Shown here: positions 56,016-64,000 of the stretch, piece by piece | Position numbering within the stretch: the first letter of the stretch is position 1 | Layout of the letters: the number at the start of each line of letters is the position of its first letter | NCBI RefSeq assembly: GCF_040869045.1 | Contig: NC_090323.1 | Location: forward strand, 262,574,392 to 262,638,391 | Length of the DNA: 64,000 nt | Origin: Eurosta solidaginis | Taxonomy: Eukaryota; Arthropoda; Insecta; Diptera; Tephritidae | Direction: 5' to 3' | The notes under the pieces: model-generated | Told to the model about the DNA's origin: nothing | Database searches by the model: none | The model's input: the letters and a program-made list of their open reading frames with translations, nothing else | Translations under genes and position numbers: made by a program

Positions 56016-57834
56016 AAAAATTATTTTCAATAATTTACGAAAAATAGAAAAACACGAAAAATTTCAAAATTTAATTTTCGCTGCATTTGCTGCAAAAGGT
56101 AATATGGCTTTTTAGAAAATAGGCACATATTTGGTTAGGCGCAACATCTATGGGTAGTTGTGCATGCATTTTATTTTGAATGTATTTATAGTTAAGAAGG
56201 AAACGGCTGCTTTCAATTTTAACTGTTTTTTGTAAAAACGATATAATTGTTTGGGGCTGCTGACAAACGTTCGCTTATTGAAGCAAAAGGTCCTGTATGA
56301 AAAGGCAAACTTAATTATTTCATTAAATAAAATGGTGATTCGATTAAGTTTCTGTGGGAAAACGGTATTACACTTGCAGTTATAAAAAAAGAAAAATCTA
56401 ATTGACGGTGGCAAGGGTTCGAACCGACGTGCTCGGATAGTAGTAGCGATATCTACCCAGTGACCTATACACCTTATAAGTATAGCAAAATGTTTCGAAA
56501 AGAATCTGTGACTTGACTTTTCACGAAGTTAATTTTTTATTTTGAAATTTTCAGTACCAAGTTTAAACTTTTGGGATTTGTTTTAAAACCAGAAAATTTC
56601 TATTTTTAGATTCTTGAAAATTTTTGGGTTTAGTTTTCAAACAATTTGGAGATTTTGTGCGAATTGTTCAATAATATTTGAAATTTAAACCAATAAACTT
56701 AAGTAGTAAATTGAGCGGTTTCGAGTTTAGACAAAAAAACATTTAAAAATTGTTTAATTCTAAAAATTGTTTAATCCGATGAATGGTTTCTGATCGTGTG
56801 GGGACCGACTATGTCTTTGCTATAAACACTTTCACTCTGGTTTGATAAAAGCAACAATTTCATAAATATTTTAAAACTCTTACAAGTGAGTGCATTTTTA
56901 TTTATTTTTTATTCAAATTTTAATGAAAACACAAAATATTTATCAGTAAAAACACTGAATTCCCATCAACGAATTTGCATGTGAACAAAAAAAAAAGTAC
57001 ATAAATGCAGGAAAAACATAAACATAGTAAATATATAAAGATACAATAACAACATAATATTTGTCAACCCCATCCGCACCATATTTCCTAGAACCTCTCC
57101 GGCACTCATTCACATTTCACTAAGTAAATTCCATTTTTAGTCGATTTCGCATCGTCACGCTTTTGCATTCACTCGAAAACTTTCACAAACTTTCAGCAGT
57201 TTACCAGGCAGGAGAGTGTGTGGAGGGTGGTACGGCAATATCAGATACATGTTGAGGGCACAGGTCCTCGGAAACTTGTAAAACTCTTAACAGTTGTCGT
57301 TTATTTTGCATTCACTCCCATTTCTCTTAGCTGACATTGTTGCCATTTCGCTTCGAATACAAAGTATTTTGTGCAACAAACATGTTTTCTTTGTTGTGCG
57401 GTCGCGTTTGTGAATACTCTTGTAACACGAATGTGTATGTGGAACGGAAACGGAAGTTGGCGAAAGTAGATTGCGATTGCAAGTGGGGTAGTATATACAC
57501 ACATACACATATGCTCATCGTGCATACCGCAACAATGAAACTTGCAAGATTTTTGCTTTGTATTTGTGAGTCGTTGTATTAGCGGCGTCAATGTAATTGT
57601 AGTTGCTGTAATATTTTCCACATTTATAGTTAGGTTGATATTTTATACAGCATATATGTATTTATACGGGTATATATGCATTAGGGTGCACCTTTGTGAA
57701 ACTTTTCTTTTTTAACAAAAGCTATGAAGGTCTTAAAACCGAGACCTGACTACTTCGTAAGTAATGGCAATTACTTTTTTGTTTCATTTTATTTTATTTA
57801 TTTTTTTTATTTTAGCCTTCAGTTTCCTTATTCA
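56016..57834. other. Unassigned AT-rich DNA with a repeat end and tRNA-like module
   Basis: 56330-56372 (ATTAAGTTTCTGTGGGAAAA then CGGTATTACACTT) matches the right end of the repeat at 19178-19793. The tRNA-like module follows at 56408. 57280-57620 has open frames on both strands but no domain. Confidence 0.45.
56408..56470 (-). repeat. tRNA-like (Pol III promoter-like) module
   Basis: On the minus strand, TAGGTCACTGGGTAGATATC resembles an A-box region and GTCGGTTCGAACCC is a strong B box. The T-stem is imperfect and the acceptor stem is not found, so I treat it as a tRNA-derived SINE head or tRNA relic. Confidence 0.5.
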
Positions 57835-58620
57835 AGGCGCAAATGGTGAACTTTGTGAACTCCCAGCATGCCATGTACATTGATTGCATTACATGCCGGA
57901 TACCAGTTCTCAGCCACAGAGTTCTGTTCTGGTAGATAGCACAAGTCGCTTTCAATGGAATTAGCGGGGTTCTTCAGACAATACCTAAACTGGCCCTAAA
58001 TGCAATGCTGAATCGACATCTTAGTAGCATGCCGGTGAGATGCGGGATACAAGCTTGTGAATGACGATAGCATTCTTACCGGCTTCGCCGACTTCCCCCC
58101 ATGTTGCTGAATTAGCCAAGGGATAAAGGGGTTCAACTAGACGGTGTGTATTAATAATAGGCTGAATAAATTCAAAGGAAGGAGAGGACGGGAAATCAAA
58201 ATGTAGCGGAGCTTAGATTAATTACAAATATCTTACCAGGACCTCGATGTTAGCAGAAAATGTTAGGTACACAATCACTGCACCGTATTCCAGACGGGGT
58301 TCACAGGCATTTGAGATGCTACCCAGGTAGTAAGGCGGCTATCAAAACATGACTTTATGCCACAGTGAGCTCGAGGGTTATGAGGGATCACATAATCTCA
58401 CTGGCAATGACATCCAAGAGATGTTTAAAGCAATTATCTGGTTGCCTGGGCATATTTGGATTTCCCTGCCAACCACCATATGTCGAGATGTTTTTGTTTA
58501 TTTGATGACCGATAAGGCCCATAACATTGGTATCATCAGTGCATGGCATCAAGTTTGTAATCTACTTAGCTGTCCCTGCTACAGTTCGCTCTGATTTTCA
58601 AAACACTTCGAGTCCGTCGG
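57835..58620 (+). pseudogene. LINE relic: post-RT region and RNase H, heavily decayed
   Basis: 57936-58030 translates to IAQVAFNGISGVLQTIPKLA then LNAMLNRHLSS, the segment after the RT domain in I/R1/LOA-type LINEs. 58273-58320 gives NHCTVFQTGFTGI, a worn form of the RNase H DHCSVFQAE..AI stretch with the catalytic Glu lost. About 58435-58465 gives AIIWLPGHIWIS, the conserved WVPGH motif. Frames shift repeatedly. It is the only one of the four LINE relics of this type in the plus orientation. No RT active site or tail is identifiable. Confidence 0.7.
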
Positions 58621-60090
58621 ATTTTCGGGCAAACTTTTTTAGAAAAACGCTTATCAGCCACTATATCAAGATCCTCGCAGCCCCGCCTTTAGCACTCCCT
58701 TACATCTTTCCTACAAGGAGTACCTCTTCCTTCTTTGCGTCCTTTAACCGCTGACTATCACGGAGCACTTGAGTTTAGCGTTATTTTTGTAGGCATCAGC
58801 TGTTCTTCCGTTCACACTGGATTCCTATAGCAAATTAAGCTGTTATACGGAGTTACTTAAATGTTTTCACTGCTCGGTTGCATCTTTAGCTCAAAAGCCT
58901 ACGACAAGTGCTAGTTGAGGACTCCGTACGTTTCCTGTTGCGTTAGCACCATTTTCTGCAGGAAACTTTTATCGGCTTCCACAAAATTTTTGTTCGAATA
59001 ATGCTGAAACCTAAAAAGGCTTTTTTGGGTTCTTGATCAAAGATATAGCCGGGTGGCTTGGTAGATTTTGTTGTTGTTGTTGTTGTAGCAGTGGGTAGAT
59101 CTTTTTCTTTCGAGCCGCTATGAAGTCAGTGAGACGGGGGAGATGTACATCATTTCGGCTGAATTACTATCATGTTCTTTTTTTTTTTGTTTTTCTGATT
59201 TCCTTAATATTGACACGAATGCCATAATTTGAGGATTCGGCCACGTTTTTCTCCAAAATTTATTCAGTGTTAGAGTTTTATCAAAAACATCTTTGTATTT
59301 GTTGCTTCGAAGTGTTTTTCGATCCGTTCAAATAACCAAATTTCGCAATCTCTTCACTCGTTATTCGATTAGTGCAATTTTTCACAGAGATCTAATAAGG
59401 TTTCGTTTATGGGACAAAATTTCAAAATAATGTACACCCTAATGCCTATGTACGGCAGCACACATGTACATATACATATTTACTTCACTTTTATGCTTCT
59501 GGCATTGGAAATATCCTTGTCGTGGAGGCATTTGTAGCAATAAAACAGCGTGAATACTCTATTCAATATGAAATACTTTTTGTTAGCGAGTTACGCTCAT
59601 CTGCACACCACCCACAACCCCACTTACCCCTTTACGAATGGGTTTTATTTACAAATGTTGCATGGTTCAAAATATTTATGTATGACAATTTTCAAAACTG
59701 TTAAAGTTGTTTTATGTAAGTCCTTGTATACATAAATATGTAAACACATACAGTTCAACACAGGCAGAAATGGACAGTTTGCAATTTTTAAAATAAATTT
59801 GAAATAAAATCTGTTAAGGTATTTTCTCTAAAATGCGGTACTGAAATTAATCAAATAGCAAATATAATATATAGCTTAATTACAATAAAAAAATCCAAGA
59901 GCTAAGAAATAAGAAATTATTCCTCCTTTTATTTTTTCATTTGCGAGGCAATTGTGTGACCCTGTTTTAATTTTAATTCATTTAGTGTAATTTTTTTATT
60001 CAATTTTATTTTTAATTTTATTTTTTTTTTAATTTATTTCTCTTTATTTAATTTAATTTTATTTCTTTAATTTATTTTATTTTATTTTTT
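58621..60090. other. Unassigned DNA; GTT microsatellite and TTTTA-rich tract
   Basis: (TTG)n with TAGCAGTGGG at about 59070-59096. 59985-60090 is almost pure TTTTA/TTTAA. No gene supported. Confidence 0.5.
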
Positions 60091-60751
60091 ATACCCAGCT
60101 GTACTTGTAACTTTGATTGGATAACGGTTGGTTGTACAAGTATAAAGGAATTGAGATAGATATAGACTTTCATATGTCAAAATCTTCAGTATCGAAAAAA
60201 ATGATTAAACCATGTCCAGAATAGATTGGAAAATAAGCGAAATCGGACGACAACCACGCCCACTTTTTCGATATGGAAAATTTTGAAAAATGGAAAAAAT
60301 TAGATAATTCAAAAAAAATAATACCGCTCAGCTAATAAAATTTAGTAGGTGGATTGGTTTAATGACGCAAAACATAAATTCTAAAAAATTTCGGAATATG
60401 GGCGTAGCACCTCTCGCATTTGGAAGAAAATTTGAAAACAAGCCGTAAATTCAAAGACGTTAAAGATATTAAATTGAAATTTGGCAGAGACACTATTCTT
60501 GCCAAATTATATAGACTGAGTGAAGATAATCAAAATCGGTTAAAGACCACGCCCACTTTTCCTAAAGTTCTAACCTTACCATAGTTTGCAAATAACAGTA
60601 GTGATATCGTTGAGCTAACAATAGAACTTAAACACATTTTTAAAATGGACGTGACCTGCGAGATTATTTCGCAGCCTTATAACACTTTTATCCACACAGA
60701 GCAAACCTTATTCAATGTTCGGTGTTACCCGAACTTAGACTTTCTTTCTTG
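60091..60751 (+). mobile_element. Family-1 element, short diverged copy (661 bp)
   Basis: Starts ATACCCAGCTG with TTTGATTGGATAACGGTTGG and ends with the hairpin GTTCGGTGTTACCCGAAC, then TTAGACTTTCTTTCTTG. T's flank both sides. It contains CACGCCCACTTTTTCGATAT and related words, but no tandem array and no GGAC tract. It may represent a minimal form of the family. Confidence 0.75.
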
Positions 60752-61080
60752 TTTTAAAATATTTTTTTTATTTTATTCTACTTTTATTTATAGTATTTTA
60801 TTTTATTTTACTTGTTTTTGTAACTTATTTCATTTATTATTTTTTTGTGTCATTTTATTCCTTTACATTTAATTTTGTCTTACCTTTTTTTTATTTCTTT
60901 TAAATTTATTTTTTTTATTGTCTTTTATTCTATTTTATATTTTATTTTATTTTATTTTGTTTATTTTATTTTGTCTATTTTATTTTATTTTATTTTGTTT
61001 ATTTTATCTTATTTTTATTTATTTTATTTTATTTTATTTTTATTTATTTTTTGCCTATTTTTTAAACTCAAGTAGACAAT
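60752..61080. repeat. TTTTA-type low-complexity tract
   Basis: Long runs of TTTTATTTTATTTTGTTTAT and close variants. The apparent 76-residue frame at 60845-61075 is a translation of this tract. Confidence 0.85.
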
Positions 61081-61839
61081 TCTATTAAAAAAATTTATGT
61101 TTCGTTTTGACTTGGATTGACTGTTTTTATATTTTTGTGTAGAGCCAATTGCCAATGTTCTTAAGAAGTATTTGCGTATGTAGTTGTTGTTGTTGTTATT
61201 GTTCTCAATATACAAAATGCTTTTAATAATAATGTTGCGAATGTTGGCTGTCAGTTTGTTTTATTGTTATTCGTTTGGAGCATTTGTCGCCGTTACAATT
61301 GTTATGTAGTATTGTTGCAACAAATATTCATTCACGCTGTTGTTGCTTTCAAAACTATTACAAAAATTGCTTCATTTACGTTCTGTTGTTCTGTTTGTAT
61401 TGTAGGTATTGAGAAGCAGCTTCGAACTTTATCCTTTTGCGAACAACTTTCGTTGGGTTTGCTTCAACTGGGGCCGCGAGGGGCCCAACTTTCCGCTTAG
61501 TGTATCTTTATATCTTTTGAATGAACCTGATGTTAGGGGTGTACTTAATTTGAGCTATTTAATTAATGTAATTTAAAAATATAACTTCGGATACTAATTT
61601 AATGATACCAAGGTTGATCAATGATAAAGGCTAGATATAAAGGCAATGTTGAAATAATTGTCTTTTCTAAATCTGATTTTTCAATATAACGGGATTTTCC
61701 AAATTATAAAACGTAATAATGACACCCTTCCCTGTAAAAGTGGTAAAAATGGTCGTAAAGTTCGTAAATGGTCTTTGAAATCTTTAAGGCAGCGCCTATC
61801 GCCGCCGGAGCTGATATGTCAAATCAAAGCGTAGTTTTT
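61081..61839. other. Unassigned non-coding DNA
   Basis: GTTGTTGTTGTTATTG lies near 61182-61200. The plus frame at 61264-61500 has no domain. Confidence 0.4.
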
Positions 61840-63530
61840 ATGCTCAGTTGAGCAGAGCTCACAGAGTATAATAACTTTAATTGGATAACGGTTGGTTGTA
61901 CAGGTATAAAGGAATCGAGATAGATATAGACTTCGATATATCAAAATCATCAGTATCGAAAAAAAATTTGATTGAGCCATGTCCGTCCGTCCGTCCGTCC
62001 GTCCGTTAACACTTTAACTTGAGTAAATTTTGAGGTATATTGATGAAATTTGGTATGTAGGTTCCTGGGCACTCATCTCAGATCGCTATTTAAAATGAAC
62101 GATATCGCACTATAACCACGCCCACTTTTTCGATATCGAAAATTTCGAAAAACCGAAAAAGTGCGATAATTCATTAACAAAGAGGGACAAAGCGATGAAA
62201 CTTGGTAAGTGTGTTGACCTTTAGACGCAGAATAGAAAACTAGTAAAATCTTGGACAATGGGCATGGCACCGCCCACTTGTAAAAGAAGGTAATTTAAAA
62301 GTTTTGCAAGCTGTAATTTGGCAGTCGTTGCAGATATCATCACGAAATTTGGCAGGAACGTTACCCCTATTACTATATGTATGACTAAAAAAAATTATCA
62401 AAATCCGAGAGCGACCACGACCACTTAAAAAAAATTTTTTTTAAGTCAAATTTTAACAAAAACTTTAATATGTTTGTAGTATATTAGAAAATAATGTCAA
62501 TATTCAACGCCATTAATGATATAGTGCAACAAAATACAAAAATGAAAGAAAATTTCAAAATGGGCGTGGCTCCGCCCTTTTTCATTTAATTTGTCTACAA
62601 TACTTTCAATGCCATAAGTCGAACAAATATTTACCAATCCTTGTGAAATTTGGTAGGTGATTAGATTCTAGGACGATAACTGTTTTCTGTGAACAAGGGC
62701 GAAATCGGTTAAAGCCACGCCCAGTTTTTATACACAGTCGACCGTCTGTCCTTCCGCTCGGCCGTTAACATGATAACTTGAGCAAAAATCGATATATCTT
62801 TACTAAACTCAGTTCACATAATTATCTGAACTCACTTTGTATTGGTATAAACAATGGCCGGATTCCGACTATGACCACGCCCACTTTTTCGATATCAAAA
62901 ATAACGGATAATGAAAAATGCCATAATTCTATACCAAATACGAAAAAAGGGATGAAACATGGTAATTGGATTGGTTTATTGACGCAAAATATAACTTTAG
63001 AAAAAAACTTTGTAAAATGGGTGTGACACCTACCATATTAAGTAGAAGAAAATGAAAAAGTTCTGCAGGGCGAAATCAAAAGCCCTTGAAATTTTGGCAG
63101 GAATACTGTTCGTGGTATTACATATAAAAATAAATTAGCGGTACCCGACAGATGATGTTCTGGGTCAAACTGGTCCACATTTTGGTCAATATCTCGAAAC
63201 GCCTTCACATATACAACTACCACCACTCTCTTTTAAAACCCTCATTAATACCTTTTATTTGATACCCATATTGTACAAACGCATTCTAGAGTCACCCCTG
63301 GTCCACCTTTATGGCGATATCTCGAAAAGGCGTGCACCTATGGAACTATGGCCCACTCCCTCTTAAACTATTCTTTAATACCTTCCATTTGATACACATG
63401 CCATAAAAACACATTCCAGGGTTACCCTAGGTTCATTTTCCTACATGATTATTTTCCCTTATTTTGTCACCATAGCTCTCAACTGAGTATGCAATGTTCG
63501 GTTACACCCGAACTTAGCCTTCATTACTTG
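61840..63530 (+). mobile_element. Family-1 HINE-like element, complete copy (1.69 kb)
   Basis: Starts ATGCTCAGTTGAGCAGAGCT and ends with TCTCAACTGAGTAT, the hairpin GTTCGGTTACACCCGAAC, and TTAGCCTTCATTACTTG. (GTCC)n at 61981-62003; conserved block 62080-62900 with CACGCCCA words; a very short array of about two units at 63120-63400. The array size explains why this copy is under half the length of 12380-16892. Confidence 0.83.
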
Positions 63531-63569
63531 GTTTTCTTATTTTTTTGTTTTTTTTTTTTTTTTTGTTTG

Positions 63570-63955
63570 TGTATTCTGTTGACACCTCCATGATTCAGAG
63601 CCATATAGCAGAACTATTATGTCTAGCGTCTTCTTGACCGTGTTTTTTCTTCGTCGATAAAAGATTTTCCTTTTCGATTCAAATGTGATTATCCGGTTAA
63701 CCTCTAGGCTGACATTTATGGTCCCCAGATAAACGAGGTCCTTCTCAGTTTCGATTTAATATCTGCCAACAGTATGGCTCCCAAAGGCGCGAATGCGTCG
63801 AATCTTTCTTTGATGGCGTCAAATATATCTTCATGCCTCCACCACTTTATTAAAGATGGAGAAGTCATAACATATGGCGCATTTTGCAAAGCCGAAGATA
63901 TATATATCAGCAGCATACGACAGCAACTGTACGACCTTATAATAGCTTGCAAAAA
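63570..63955 (-). pseudogene. RTE-type LINE fragment
   Basis: On the minus strand, 63590-63745 translates to VYLGTINVSLEVNRIITFES then RRKNTVKKTLDIIVLLYGSE and SW. This matches the order VYLGT..I..N..I..RR..VLLYG.E.W seen in the RTE copy at 28197-28657. A frameshift precedes VYLG. Upstream, AIKERFDAFAPLGAILLADI lacks a clear match. The tail is not seen. Confidence 0.5.
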
Positions 63956-64000
63956 AACAATGCAATTGTACTATTTCGAATAGCTCTGAAAGGTTTTCCC

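Noticed and set aside
57280..57621. Four overlapping frames of 63-106 codons near 57.3-57.6 kb
   Set aside because: Opposite-strand overlap, His/Tyr/Thr-rich content from CA/TG tracts, and no domain.
60845..61075. Phe/Tyr/Leu-rich membrane-like peptide
   Set aside because: Translation of a TTTTA-type low-complexity tract.

Overview
The window is AT-rich, repeat-dominated eukaryotic DNA, most likely from a higher dipteran fly. Evidence for an insect: relics of hAT, PIF/Harbinger, Helitron, RTE-type and RNase-H-bearing LINEs; tRNA-derived SINEs; CAA/CAG-type trinucleotide tracts; short introns with GTAAGT-like donors. A tephritid-like fly is my inference from general familiarity with such repeats, not something the sequence proves. 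I see no complete protein-coding host gene, no rRNA or true tRNA gene, and no CRISPR array. The best host-gene candidate is a pair of in-frame, splice-flanked exons at 49849-50015 and 50267-50395. A single weaker exon candidate lies at 26899-27033.

The dominant content is a dispersed family (here 'family 1') of copies of 0.66-4.5 kb: 7552-10019, 11975-17798 (split by another copy), 12380-16892, 22221-24013, 35015-38349, 42298-42735, 46100-46728, 60091-60751 and 61840-63530. One terminus reads ATACTCAGTTGAG. The same motif recurs inverted about 40 bp inside the other terminus, followed by a hairpin (GTTCGG/CCGAAC stem) and the end CCTTCCTTACTTG. Copies sit at TT/AA dinucleotides and carry internal ~128-bp tandem arrays and (GGAC)n tracts. 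This matches the published architecture of DINE-1/INE-1-like non-autonomous Helentrons (HINEs). A second family (53680-56015) has the same plan with different subterminal and hairpin sequences, and it hosts a canonical Helitron (53911-55595) with a PIF1-helicase relic.

Region by region: 1-1.6 kb, decayed LINE (RT + RNase H). 1.6-7.2 kb, AT-rich DNA with a SINE scrap and two hairpin elements. 7.2-10.1 kb, collapsed two-gene PIF/Harbinger relic split by a family-1 copy. 12-17.8 kb, family-1 copy nested in another, with a ~3-kb array. 18-20 kb, SINE, MITE-like repeats and a tRNA-like module. 20-22.2 and 24-27.2 kb, low-complexity non-coding DNA. 27.3-31 kb, complete but decayed hAT transposon (8-bp target duplication) invaded by an RTE-type LINE. 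31-34 kb, SINE, LINE and an inverted-repeat element nested in the LINE. 35-38.3 kb, family-1 copy with a large array. 39.6-45.1 kb, SINEs, a family-1 fragment, a Foldback-like element with inverted minisatellite arms, and hairpins. 48-49 kb, SINE split by a 690-bp hAT-type MITE. 49.8-50.4 kb, candidate host exons. 51.4-53.3 kb, young SINE and a decayed LINE. 53.7-56 kb, family 2 plus Helitron. 57.8-58.6 kb, decayed LINE. 60-64 kb, family-1 copies, a TTTTA-rich tract and an RTE fragment.

The window reads as a layered insertion record, probably intronic or intergenic, rather than a working gene cluster. Boundaries, target duplications and motifs were read by eye; divergence and copy number were not computed.
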